From Fictibacillus marinisediminis (GTDB taxonomy: Bacteria; Bacillota; Bacilli; Bacillales; Fictibacillaceae): a stretch of 64,000 nucleotides of DNA. Every line of letters starts with the position of its first letter. Position 1 is the first letter of the stretch. The position numbers and the translations under genes are program-made. Positions 7,888 to 16,216 of the stretch are shown piece by piece. The notes below the pieces were generated by a model. The model made no database searches, was not told the DNA's origin, and saw nothing but the letters and a program-made list of their open reading frames with translations. The stretch is taken from assembly GCF_023149135.1 (NCBI RefSeq), contig NZ_JAIWJX010000002.1, forward strand, positions 1,364,001 to 1,428,000. The letters run 5' to 3'.

Positions 7888-7946
7888 TTGGTGCGTGTTT
7901 GTTAAAGATTGGCGCGTATTTTTCGGGAAGCGGCGCGTATTCCACT
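7888..7946. repeat. three degenerate direct repeats with 21-bp period
   Basis: TTGGTGCGT (7888), TTGGCGCGT (7909) and GCGGCGCGT (7930) each start exactly 21 bp apart and are followed by TnTTT/ATT-type sequence. The array sits between the catB terminator and the stop of the EamA gene. Similar-period arrays of other sequences occur at 21224 and 56745. Confidence 0.5.
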
Positions 7947-7950
7947 TAAC

Positions 7951-8853
7951 TCAAGAAGATTTCTTCAGTTTCACTCCTGCTTTGTTTGTTCTGGGTTTTT
8001 TCGATGAGAGATAAACCCCGGCAAAGATGATGAGGAGGCCGATAATCAAGTTGGGGGTAACAGGTTCTCCCAAAAGGACATAACCCCAAATCATAGCGCT
8101 GGCGGGGATCAGGTAGGTGACTGTAGCTGCGAACTCAGGGCTTCCGTTTTTATTCAAGTAAAAATAGATAAGCTGGCCCAGACCGGAACCAAAACAACCG
8201 AGGCCGATCACGGCAAACAACGGTTTAGGATGAAGAAGTTGCTGGAAATGAACAGGCTCGGTAAAAAGTACGCCGATTAGGCCGACCGCTGCACCAGTCA
8301 GTAAGGTGAAAAATGTAATGACGGCAACGCCGACTCCTGACAAATACCTTTTGGTGAGCTGTCCAGAGAGGCCGTAACAGATGGCGGCGAGAAGCATCGT
8401 GCCGATGCCTACGAACTGAGTTCCAAACAAATGGCCGAATTGAAAGTCCATAAGAACCAGTATGCCGAAAAATCCAATGAGAATTCCGATCCACTGCTGC
8501 TTGTTTAACCTGTAGGAAAACAAAAAGAAACCAATTAAACCGGTCCAGATCGGTGTCGTCGCATTTAGGATGGATGCCGTATTGGACTGGATGACTGTCT
8601 CACTTAATGAGATCAGTCCCCAAGCTAGACCGCAGTTGAAAATTCCGGTAATGATCAGCCATTTAATGGGAAGCTTGTTTTTTATCTCTTTTCTCTTGCT
8701 CCAAATAACCGGTAAAAGAATAAGTGCTCCCGCCAGTGTCCGTAAAAATACGACTCCCCATACGCCAGCAGGCTCAAGCAGCCATTTCATAAACACGAAA
8801 GATAGTCCCCAAATAAGGCTTAAGCCCGCAAGTGCACCATATAAACGAATCAT
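7951..8853 (-). CDS. EamA/DMT family transporter
   Basis: 300 residues with about ten hydrophobic segments in two EamA halves. The opening is GALAGLSLIWGLSFVFMKWL, with the conserved proline/glycine pattern of the drug/metabolite transporter superfamily, and the last helix is followed by a basic tail. It acts in the cytoplasmic membrane as an exporter or permease of unknown metabolites. AAGGA lies ahead of the ATG. Divergent from the next acetyltransferase gene. Confidence 0.88.
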   Translation of the reverse strand: MIRLYGALAGLSLIWGLSFVFMKWLLEPAGVWGVVFLRTLAGALILLPVIWSKRKEIKNKLPIKWLIITGIFNCGLAWGLISLSETVIQSNTASILNATTPIWTGLIGFFLFSYRLNKQQWIGILIGFFGILVLMDFQFGHLFGTQFVGIGTMLLAAICYGLSGQLTKRYLSGVGVAVITFFTLLTGAAVGLIGVLFTEPVHFQQLLHPKPLFAVIGLGCFGSGLGQLIYFYLNKNGSPEFAATVTYLIPASAMIWGYVLLGEPVTPNLIIGLLIIFAGVYLSSKKPRTNKAGVKLKKSS

Positions 8854-9007
8854 GTTTTTTTTCCTTCTTTCTCATAAACGGTTTCAATTCATTTATCGTA
8901 ATGCAAAAGACGGAAAAAGGAAAGGTCTCTTTCCTCTTTCCGATTCCAAGAACGTTTGTTACTATAATTTGGAAGAGTTTACAATGAAAAGGTTGGAGCT
9001 GAAGAGC

Positions 9008-9583
9008 ATGGTTCGTGTAATAAAACTGGAAGAAATAACAGAAAGGCTTGTGATCAGACCTTATACAACCAATGATTATAGAAATTGGTACAATCAATAT
9101 TCTCATTGTTATCCAGCGCGCAATAGGTTTGATGAAGGCAAAATCGATTTGTCTGATTATACCGAAGCCTGGTTTGATGAAATGGTAAACAAACACCAGC
9201 AATTAATAGATAAGGATGTAGCCTACATCCTCGGTGTGTTCAGAAAAGACGATGGAGCACATGTCGGCGTTATCGATCTATCAACCTTGATGCGGAATGA
9301 ATTTCAATGGGGAAGGATTGGCTATACGATATTAAATACATACTGGGAGCATGGCTATGGAAAAGAAGCAGTCAAAGCTGTACTGGATATGGCCTTTACC
9401 CAGCTAGGATACCACAGGATTGAAGCCCACATTAATATGGACAATACTGCCTCTATAAAATTGGCTGAATCTGTTGGTATGGAATTCGAATGTGTAAGGA
9501 GAGATTTTATTTTTGAGTTTGGGGAATGGACCGATCATCTTGTTTATTTTAGGAACGCTAAGCAGCGGCGAACTTTGGCATGA
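9008..9583 (+). CDS. GNAT family N-acetyltransferase (RimJ/RimL-like)
   Basis: 191 residues. It starts EEITERLVIRPYTTNDYRNW, typical of the RimJ/RimL group, and has GYTILNTYWEHGYGKEAVKA (acetyl-CoA loop) and IEAHINMDNTASIKLAESVG. The upstream open frame reaching 8570 is antisense to the transporter gene and is not used: a TATAAT-like element lies at 8963-8968, and GGAG before ATG 9008 supports that start. An alternative ATG at 8984 adds eight residues. Confidence 0.8.
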   Translation: MVRVIKLEEITERLVIRPYTTNDYRNWYNQYSHCYPARNRFDEGKIDLSDYTEAWFDEMVNKHQQLIDKDVAYILGVFRKDDGAHVGVIDLSTLMRNEFQWGRIGYTILNTYWEHGYGKEAVKAVLDMAFTQLGYHRIEAHINMDNTASIKLAESVGMEFECVRRDFIFEFGEWTDHLVYFRNAKQRRTLA

Positions 9584-9708
9584 TAATGGTAAAAAAGACC
9601 ATAAGCAAATAGTTGTGCAAACTGTGCAATTTTTTGATAAGATTAAGCGTGTTAAAGTTTAAGTGTTGCTTCTTTCTTGTGAAACAAGCAGCATAATGTT
9701 TAATGTAA

Positions 9709-9723
9709 ATGAAAGGGTTTTCT
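9709..9723 (+). promoter_or_regulatory. cre-like site upstream of the gntP-family gene
   Basis: ATGAAAGGGTTTTCT matches the catabolite responsive element consensus WTGNAANCGNWNNCW with one mismatch at the central CG. It lies 17 nt before the TTG start, where CcpA would block transcription. Carbon catabolite repression of a sugar-acid permease would make sense. Inference from motif only. Confidence 0.4.
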
Positions 9724-9740
9724 AGAAAGGTGGAACGATT

Positions 9741-11066
9741 TTGGACGCTTATTTGCTTCTCGTCACGTTACTAGCCATTGTAATCGTTATTCTTGGCGTA
9801 TCATGGTTAAAGTGGCATGCTTTTATTAGTTTACTTGTGGCCAGTTTATTTCTGGCCATCGCTACAGGATTGTCTCTTGACAAAATTGTAAGCGCCTACG
9901 AAACAGGGGTCGGGGGAGTCTTAGGCCATTTAGTCGGTATTCTGGCTCTAGGTACAATTTTAGGAAAAATGATGGCTGAATCAGGTGCTGGAATGCAGGT
10001 TGCTGATTTCTTCGTTCGAAAGTTCGGTGTGAAGAAATTGCCATGGGCGATGCTTTTCTCAGGTTTCATCATCGGTATACCTGTATTCTTTGAAGTCGGA
10101 ATCCTGATCGTATTGCCGCTTGTTATTTCTATTCATAAGACAACAAAACAAAATATCTTATTGATCGCGTTGCCTGTTATTGCAGGATTATCTATCGTGC
10201 ACGGACTTGTGCCTCCGCACCCTGGAGCATTGACAGCGATTAGCATTTACAAGGCGAACCTGGGTACAGTATTGATCTACTCGCTGATCATCGCTATTCC
10301 AGCTGCCATAATTGCAGGACCGCTTTTTGCAAAATGGGTTCATAAACGTGTTGTGCCTCAGGGGGAGCCTGAACTGATCCGCTTCAATACCAATTATAAA
10401 AAACTTCCTCATACAGGACTTTCATTCTTTATTATTTTATTGCCTGTCCTATTGATGGTATTGGCAGCAGTTGCACCTTATATGCCTATTTCCAAAGGGG
10501 CAGAAAAGATTATGGCGTTTATCGGAAGCCCGATTATTGCCTTGTTGATCGCGGTGTTTGCTGCATTTTATTTCCTTGGTATCCGTCAAGGAATGGACAG
10601 GAATATGCTGAAAAAATTCTCTGAAGAAAGTCTGCTTCCTGTTGGCTCCATCATACTCATCATCGGTGCCGGCGGAGGATTCAAGCAAATTCTAATTGAC
10701 AGCGGTGTAGGGAATACGATTGGGCAGATGTCTCAGCACTTATCACTTTCTCCACTCGTCCTGGCCTTTTTAATTGCGGGTCTGATCCGGATCGCAACAG
10801 GGTCCGCAACCGTCGCTTTAACAACAGCGGCGGGAATCGTTTCTCCAATTATTGAACATATGTCTGGCGTTAACCTTGAACTTCTTGTTATTGCAACGGG
10901 TGCAGGCTCACTTATGTTCTCTCATGTCAATGATGCCGGATTCTGGATGGTAAAAGAATATCTTGGCTTAACAGTGAATGAAACCTTTAAAACATGGACT
11001 GTGCTTGAAACTATTCTGTCCTTCACTGCTTTTGGGGGAGCACTGATACTGAATATGTTTGTATAA
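9741..11066 (+). CDS. GntP family gluconate/organic-acid:H+ permease
   Basis: 441 residues, about 12-14 transmembrane segments. GntP family landmarks include VGGVLGHLVGILALGTILGK, GIPVFFEVGILIVLPLV, GLVPPHPGALTAI and MFSHVNDAGFWMVKEY. The start is TTG, supported by AGAAAGGTGG upstream and by absence of any in-frame ATG that keeps the first helix. No gluconate kinase or GntR regulator is adjacent, so the substrate (gluconate or related acid) is uncertain. A cre-like site precedes it and a strong terminator follows. Confidence 0.9.
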   Translation: MDAYLLLVTLLAIVIVILGVSWLKWHAFISLLVASLFLAIATGLSLDKIVSAYETGVGGVLGHLVGILALGTILGKMMAESGAGMQVADFFVRKFGVKKLPWAMLFSGFIIGIPVFFEVGILIVLPLVISIHKTTKQNILLIALPVIAGLSIVHGLVPPHPGALTAISIYKANLGTVLIYSLIIAIPAAIIAGPLFAKWVHKRVVPQGEPELIRFNTNYKKLPHTGLSFFIILLPVLLMVLAAVAPYMPISKGAEKIMAFIGSPIIALLIAVFAAFYFLGIRQGMDRNMLKKFSEESLLPVGSIILIIGAGGGFKQILIDSGVGNTIGQMSQHLSLSPLVLAFLIAGLIRIATGSATVALTTAAGIVSPIIEHMSGVNLELLVIATGAGSLMFSHVNDAGFWMVKEYLGLTVNETFKTWTVLETILSFTAFGGALILNMFV

Positions 11067-11072
11067 GATGGC

Positions 11073-11108
11073 AAAAAAGCATCGGAATGATTTTCCGATG
11101 CTTTTTTT
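11073..11108. terminator. bidirectional terminator between gntP-like and bceB-like genes
   Basis: AAAAAAGCATCGGAA and TTCCGATGCTTTTTTT form a perfect stem with A and T tails on the two sides, serving both converging genes. Confidence 0.9.
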
Positions 11109-11119
11109 ACTGGATTTTT

Positions 11120-13024
11120 TTAGATCAGTGTTTTTCTTAAGTTGCGCAAATATCGCTGCCTGATGAAAAGAAAGTAGAGCACTTGAGCAACAAGAAAGCC
11201 TGCAAGTACAATGGATACCTGTCCAGCAATTGAGAGTGTGAAAAAACTTTGCAGGGCAGAGAAGGCAAACGCACTATGGACGAACGCCACTGCGATCGGA
11301 ACGAAGAAAAGCAAAGCTAGCTGCCTTGTAACTATGCGGCTGAGTTCTTTGTCCGTCAAACCTACTTTTTTAATGGTTAAATAAAGGCGGGTGTCATAAT
11401 CGAGATCTGCGTAAAGCCGGAAATACAGGAAACTTCCTGCTGCCACGAAAAAGACGGCACCGATCAGCAAGGCTACAAATAGCAGCGCACTGTACAGCTT
11501 CATCATTTGATCAGCCAGTGTTCCGCTTACCGCCATCGTGTATGGTGTCTTTTCGTAATATCTTACAATTCCATCCTTAGCGAGTTCATCTAGCATACCG
11601 TTCGTTGCTTCCATACGGGAAGTAAAAAAGCCTGTAAATTCTTGTGTGGATGCTGGTTTAATATTTTTAAAAAGTTCGTCACTGACAACGATTCCCACAC
11701 TATCAATTAATTCCCTTGGCATGGCGACGTGCTCTGTAGAGACATCTGCATTCACACTAAGTTTTCCTTGCTTAAACATGTACATATGGGGGGAGAACGT
11801 TTCAGTGGAAGACGTTTTCATCTTGAGCACCTGTTTGCCGGTGAGCGGCTGCTCGGTGATTTTGCCGCCAGCTTTTTGAATAATAGTTCTATAAGCACTG
11901 AAAGACATTACCGGCATGGTCTTGGGTGAAAATCGATCATTGGATGTTTTTACATCCAAGATTTTAAGGGTTGTTCTGTAGGTAGAATACTTGAGCTGCT
12001 TTTTCTTCAATTCATCTTTTATTTCATTTAGATTATCATGGTGCAGGGGCTGCTGATCTCTGGCAATATAACTGATTTCAGCGGCATAGTCCTCATTAAA
12101 TTGCTTTGACAGTATTTTCATCGATGAGAGAGATCCAACAGCACAAAAGGCCACAGTGGAGACGATACAAACCATAAAAAACATTCTGGCATTGTCTTTC
12201 AGCCGGTAGGCTAAGCTGGAAATGGTAATGATGTTGGTTTTTTTCCAGAACAGAAAGCGATTTTTCTGAAGTGCTCTCATGATAAAGACGGAAAGCTGCG
12301 AGAAGAAAAAGTATGTTCCCACAATGGTCATTGCGATAACAGGCAGCATTCGGATCAACAAGGAATTCAAAGTAGCCGTTCCTGCTAGATAATAGCTTGC
12401 AAGCAGCAGAACCGCAGACAACAAAGAGAGGAGAACGGATACTTTAGGTTCCTTCTTCGGCTTTTGACCCGACTGAAACAAGCTGAGAAGCGAGTTTGTC
12501 CGGACTAGAAAAGCGGTAAATATTGAGATCACTAGGAAGAGTCCGAGAAATGCCGCGACCGTCAACGCGATCGCTTTCCATGACATGTAGAATGGAAGTG
12601 AATGAATATCAAGCAAATGAGCAGCGATCATAAAAAATAATTTAGCAGTCAGGATACCAGCTCCAATTCCAATCAGGATTGCGCCTGAACCGATGATCAT
12701 GTTTTCCAAAAAGACCATCGTGTTGAGCTGAGTTTTCGTCATACCGTGCATCATCAGAATACCGAATTCCCTTTTTCGTGTTTTAAGGAACGTACTGACG
12801 GAGTACAGTACAAAGAAAAAGGCGAAAAAGTACATGACAAATTCGGCGGTGATCATTAATTGAATCGCCAGGCTCTGAGTGATGCCTTTCTTAATGCCTG
12901 GGTGAAAGATAAAAAGGGCATAAACAAAGAAAATCATGACAGAAAAGGCACTGCTCAGAAAATAGGCAGCATAGGTTCTTTTGTTGCGAAGCACATTTTT
13001 AAAGGCGAACTGTGGAAAGGTCAT
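11120..13024 (-). CDS. Bce-type ABC transporter permease (antimicrobial-peptide sensing/detoxification)
   Basis: 634 residues with the BceB layout: one N-terminal helix (AAYFLSSAFSVMIFFVYALF), FtsX-type helices, a large extracellular domain of about 200 residues between helices 7 and 8, and two C-terminal helices. BceB-like permeases both export or shield against peptide antibiotics (bacitracin, lantibiotics) and pass the signal to a BceS kinase. ATG 13024 is chosen because GGGGGTGA precedes it and FPQFAFKNVLRNKRTYAAY is the family N-terminus; it overlaps the ATPase gene end by 26 bp. Confidence 0.9.
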   Translation of the reverse strand: MTFPQFAFKNVLRNKRTYAAYFLSSAFSVMIFFVYALFIFHPGIKKGITQSLAIQLMITAEFVMYFFAFFFVLYSVSTFLKTRKREFGILMMHGMTKTQLNTMVFLENMIIGSGAILIGIGAGILTAKLFFMIAAHLLDIHSLPFYMSWKAIALTVAAFLGLFLVISIFTAFLVRTNSLLSLFQSGQKPKKEPKVSVLLSLLSAVLLLASYYLAGTATLNSLLIRMLPVIAMTIVGTYFFFSQLSVFIMRALQKNRFLFWKKTNIITISSLAYRLKDNARMFFMVCIVSTVAFCAVGSLSSMKILSKQFNEDYAAEISYIARDQQPLHHDNLNEIKDELKKKQLKYSTYRTTLKILDVKTSNDRFSPKTMPVMSFSAYRTIIQKAGGKITEQPLTGKQVLKMKTSSTETFSPHMYMFKQGKLSVNADVSTEHVAMPRELIDSVGIVVSDELFKNIKPASTQEFTGFFTSRMEATNGMLDELAKDGIVRYYEKTPYTMAVSGTLADQMMKLYSALLFVALLIGAVFFVAAGSFLYFRLYADLDYDTRLYLTIKKVGLTDKELSRIVTRQLALLFFVPIAVAFVHSAFAFSALQSFFTLSIAGQVSIVLAGFLVAQVLYFLFIRQRYLRNLRKTLI

Positions 13025-13769
13025 GGCTGTCACCCCCAAGCAAAGCAAGCATATCAATGATCTTCTGGAAGAACGCCTGACGGTTATCACCACGGTAAAT
13101 CTCATTATACAGCTGGCCATCCTTAATAAAGATGACTCTATGGCAATAACTTGCGGCAACGGCATCATGTGTGACCATTAACGCGGTGGCTCCTTCATTC
13201 TTGTTGATAGCAGAGAGAGTTTCCATCACATCCCGAGACGATTTGGAATCCAGATTTCCTGTCGGCTCATCCGCCAAGATGAGTGAAGGCTCGTGAATGA
13301 TTGCCCGGGCGATGGCCGTACGCTGCATCTGTCCTCCTGAAATTTCATACGTTCTCTTTTTTAGGATGGAGTCGATTCCTAATTTTTTTGTTACCGCCAT
13401 CAGTTTTTGTTCCATCTCTTTTACTGGTTCACCATCAAGGGTAAGCGGGAGAACAATGTTTTCTTCCACTGTCAGCGTATCGAGCAAATTAAAGTTTTGA
13501 AATACAAAACCTAGCTCGTGGCGCCTGAAGAGTGAGGTTTCTTTACGGTTTAATTGATGAGGATTGCGATTGTTGATGATAACTTCTCCGGACGTCGGAG
13601 AGTCAATGGTAGCAATGAGGTTCAGCAGCGTAGTTTTACCGCTGCCTGAAGGTCCCATGATTCCTGCGAATTCTCCTTTTTCAATGGAAAAGTTTATGTT
13701 TTCCAATGCTTTATGGGAGGCTTTGCCTTCGTATACTTTGGTTAGGTGTTTTACGTTCAAGATGGGCAT
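12999..13769 (-). CDS. Bce-type ABC transporter ATP-binding protein
   Basis: 256 residues, full ABC ATPase: Walker A GPSGSGKTT, Q-loop VFQNFNLLD, signature ISGGQMQRTAIARA, Walker B LILADEPTGNLDS, and the H-loop MVTHD. It forms a complex with the downstream FtsX-like permease. The gene is separated by 96 nt from the kinase gene, a gap that contains a palindrome likely bound by the response regulator. The C-terminal end after the ATPase core overlaps the permease start. Confidence 0.93.
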   Translation of the reverse strand: MPILNVKHLTKVYEGKASHKALENINFSIEKGEFAGIMGPSGSGKTTLLNLIATIDSPTSGEVIINNRNPHQLNRKETSLFRRHELGFVFQNFNLLDTLTVEENIVLPLTLDGEPVKEMEQKLMAVTKKLGIDSILKKRTYEISGGQMQRTAIARAIIHEPSLILADEPTGNLDSKSSRDVMETLSAINKNEGATALMVTHDAVAASYCHRVIFIKDGQLYNEIYRGDNRQAFFQKIIDMLALLGGDSHDLSTVRL

Positions 13770-13848
13770 CTATATCACTCCTGTCTATTTCTAACTTTAT
13801 TGTAGCTTGGAGATGTGAGATGCTGCCATGTGGTTATCTTACAAAAAG

Positions 13849-13864
13849 CTTACAGTTTTGTAAG
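13849..13864 (-). promoter_or_regulatory. palindrome CTTACA-N4-TGTAAG, probable BceR-type operator
   Basis: CTTACAgtttTGTAAG is a perfect 16-bp dyad (16 positions, N4 spacer) placed directly after the kinase stop and about 80 nt ahead of the ATPase gene. It resembles the TnACA-N4-TGTAA pattern I recall for regulators of Bce-type modules. A further CTTTTTGTAAG half-site follows on the minus strand. The location fits separate, peptide-inducible transcription of the transporter genes. Confidence 0.55.
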
Positions 13865-13865
13865 G

Positions 13866-14837
13866 TTAGAAGAGAATTCTGACGGTCGTGCCTGAACCGG
13901 AAACCGAGTCGATGGAAATCCGATGGCCAAGTCTATCGCAGATCTGCTTGGCAATAAACAGGCCCATTCCTGTAGATTCCTGAAAATGGCGGCCGTTTTC
14001 ACCCGTAAAATAAGGATCAAACACCCTTGGAAGATCGCTTTTAGGGATTCCTACTCCATGATCGATCACTTCCAATCCCGTTTTTCCATCCTGTATAAAG
14101 GAGCGGAAAACTACCTTTTCTCCAGGGATTTCTGTGTAGCGAACCGCATTGGTAATAAGTTGGGTGATGAGGAAAGAAACCCATTTTTCATCAGAGGTAA
14201 TGCTGCTGCCTTTTTCAATTGCCAGCTCCGGATAAATCCGATTACGAATGAACAGCCGCTTCTGACTGGACGTCACTTTTTTTACAAGTTCTGAAAGATC
14301 GAGGGTCTCTGCATAAAAGTCACGGTCAAACGTATCAAGCCGTGCGGTATATAACACCATTTCCAATCCTTTTTTCAGCCGGTCCAATTCGTCTTTCACC
14401 GACTGCGAAAATTCATCGTCTCGGTCCTGAACCATAAGGTGAATGACCGACAGCGGCGTTTTCATCTGATGCACCCATTGGTTGATGAACTGAATATGGT
14501 GATCAAGCTTATGCTTGTAATTGTAGATGTCCATTTTATAATGCCGGATGAGCTCCTTTTGAAACTGTTCCAGGCTTTCAGGCAAAGGAGCATCCTGCGG
14601 GCTGAACTTTAAATCATTCAACGATGATAGGGGTGTAGTTAATTTTTGATAAAAAGAACGGTTGGTTATATATCTGTAAACCAGATATCCACCGAATAGA
14701 CAGGAACTCAGAAGACACGCATACAGGCTGATTTTCCAGTCGGTATGCCCGTCCAAACGATAGATTAACAGAATGACCAGAAGCTGAAGAATGTAAATCA
14801 AAGCAAGCGGCAGTTGTTCACGAATAAAAAGCTTCAT
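13866..14837 (-). CDS. intramembrane-sensing histidine kinase, BceS type
   Basis: 323 residues. Two closely spaced N-terminal helices with almost no extracellular loop (residues about 8-25 and 38-55) mark an intramembrane-sensing kinase. The phospho-acceptor is in NQWVHQMKTPLSVIHLM, with N, G1 (DHGVGIPKSDLPRVFDPYF) and G2 (TGMGLFIAKQICDRLG) boxes. It lacks its own sensor and normally takes its signal from the Bce transporter. Its start overlaps the response-regulator stop (ATGA type). Confidence 0.92.
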   Translation of the reverse strand: MKLFIREQLPLALIYILQLLVILLIYRLDGHTDWKISLYACLLSSCLFGGYLVYRYITNRSFYQKLTTPLSSLNDLKFSPQDAPLPESLEQFQKELIRHYKMDIYNYKHKLDHHIQFINQWVHQMKTPLSVIHLMVQDRDDEFSQSVKDELDRLKKGLEMVLYTARLDTFDRDFYAETLDLSELVKKVTSSQKRLFIRNRIYPELAIEKGSSITSDEKWVSFLITQLITNAVRYTEIPGEKVVFRSFIQDGKTGLEVIDHGVGIPKSDLPRVFDPYFTGENGRHFQESTGMGLFIAKQICDRLGHRISIDSVSGSGTTVRILF

Positions 14838-15532
14838 CTGCTGCTCCAGTTCGGCATCAGCCGGTATCCCTGTCCGCGGACGGTTTGAATGGCATTCGTG
14901 ATCTTAAGCTGAGCCAGTTTTTTTCGAACTCTCGTAACATACACATTCAGCGTGTTATCGTCTACAAAGGTTTGGTCGTCCCATATCTTTTCAAGCAGAC
15001 GGTCACGGCTTACGACATGTTCAGATTTTCTCATCAGCTCATCGAGAATTTTGGCTTCTGTATAGCTAAGTTCTGCCTGCTGTTCTCCGTAACTGATGCA
15101 TAAGCGTTCAACATCCAGGATGAGATTGTGAACATTAATATTTCGGCCATTTTGATTTGAGGCATAAGTTCCATAGGCTCGTCTGAGCAGACTGTTAATT
15201 TTGGCCAGTACGATTTCATAGTCAAAGGGTTTAGTAATATAATCATCGGCTCCGTTTTCGAGCGCCATCACCTGATCCATCTTTCCTTCTCTTGCTGATA
15301 CGAACAGGACAGGGCATGTGGATACCACGCGAATCTGTCTGCACCAATAGAAGCCATCAAACTTCGGAAGGTTAATATCCAGCAGAACGATATGGGGATC
15401 GAACGCTTGAAAATCTGCTGTCACAGCATCAAAATTTTTGACGGCGTACGTTATAAATCCATACTTCTGCAAAAAGTTTTCCAGTAATTCAACAAGGCGG
15501 GTGTCATCTTCTACGATAAAGATTTTAAGCAT
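14834..15532 (-). CDS. OmpR-family response regulator, BceR type
   Basis: 232 residues: receiver domain with acidic residues in VEDDTRL, phosphorylation site in HIVLLDINLPKFDGFYWCRQ, switch LFVSAREG and lysine in DYITKPFDY; then a winged-helix DNA-binding domain ending VRGQGYRLM. The sequence pattern LDINLPxFDGFYWCR is characteristic of the BceR group. First gene of the regulator-kinase pair, with AAGGAG before the ATG; it presumably activates the ABC genes downstream. Confidence 0.92.
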   Translation of the reverse strand: MLKIFIVEDDTRLVELLENFLQKYGFITYAVKNFDAVTADFQAFDPHIVLLDINLPKFDGFYWCRQIRVVSTCPVLFVSAREGKMDQVMALENGADDYITKPFDYEIVLAKINSLLRRAYGTYASNQNGRNINVHNLILDVERLCISYGEQQAELSYTEAKILDELMRKSEHVVSRDRLLEKIWDDQTFVDDNTLNVYVTRVRKKLAQLKITNAIQTVRGQGYRLMPNWSSR

Positions 15533-15721
15533 TTGTACTCTCCTTAAGTAATCTATGGTTTAAAGTGTACTAGAAGAAACAAATAATTCCAATACATCTC
15601 TGTACCACTGATTTGGGGCGCGAGGAAATTACATCTGCATTAAAAAATAAATTTCCAGGTGGCCAAGGTCTTTGGATTTGTTATAATGTTCATCATATTC
15701 TACGTAAAGCGAGTGATTGGA

Positions 15722-16216
15722 ATGGATGCGAAAGAACGTGAATTGCTGCAGCTTATTGAAAAAAGCGGCCGCCTGGAAACATCAACAATTGCCAAACTGA
15801 TGGGCATATCAGAAGAGGAAACGAAACAGATTATTGAAAAGCTTGAAAACGAAAAAGTCATTCTGGGATATTCAGCCATCATCAATTGGACAAAGGGGAC
15901 AGATGAGGGAGCAGTCACCGCGATGATCGACGTCAAGGTCACACCTAAGCGCGGAGTAGGGTTTGATAAAGTGGCTGAACGGATCTACCGTTTTCCAGAA
16001 GTGAAAGCGGTCTATCTCATGTCAGGTGTCTACGATTTGTCAGTTTCCATTGAAGGGAAAACAATGGCTGAAGTCGGAAGATTTGTCTCTGAAAAACTAT
16101 CAACCATCGATTCTGTTATTTCAACGACCACCCATTTTATCTTGAAAAAATACAAGCATGACGGACTTGTATTTAGTGAGAATGAGGAAGATAAACGAAT
16201 TGTGGTGTCGCCATGA
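15722..16216 (+). CDS. alaR: Lrp/AsnC family transcriptional regulator AlaR (YugG)
   Basis: 164 residues. N-terminal helix-turn-helix (LETSTIAKLMGISEEETKQI) and C-terminal RAM/AsnC ligand domain (VYLMSGVYDLSVSIEGKTM). Directly coupled (ATGA overlap at 16213-16216) to a class I aminotransferase, exactly the B. subtilis alaR-alaT (yugG-yugH) pair involved in alanine metabolism. ATG 15722 is chosen because Lrp proteins start just before the helix (MDAKERELLQLIEK); the longer frame adds a hydrophobic, non-family leader. Confidence 0.85.
   Translation: MDAKERELLQLIEKSGRLETSTIAKLMGISEEETKQIIEKLENEKVILGYSAIINWTKGTDEGAVTAMIDVKVTPKRGVGFDKVAERIYRFPEVKAVYLMSGVYDLSVSIEGKTMAEVGRFVSEKLSTIDSVISTTTHFILKKYKHDGLVFSENEEDKRIVVSP

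Noticed and set aside
8570..9007. Open frame upstream of the RimJ-like acetyltransferase giving a 337-residue fusion
   Set aside because: The first 146 codons are antisense to the EamA gene and have no family character; promoter and ribosome site place the start at 9008.
9600..9660. Hairpin TTGTGCA/TGTGCAA with T run after the RimJ-like gene as a terminator
   Set aside because: Stem relies on two G-T pairs and a 3-nt loop; too weak to call.
13025..13168. 48-residue N-terminal extension of the Bce-type permease
   Set aside because: It is the ATPase gene read in another frame; family N-terminus and ribosome site support 13024.
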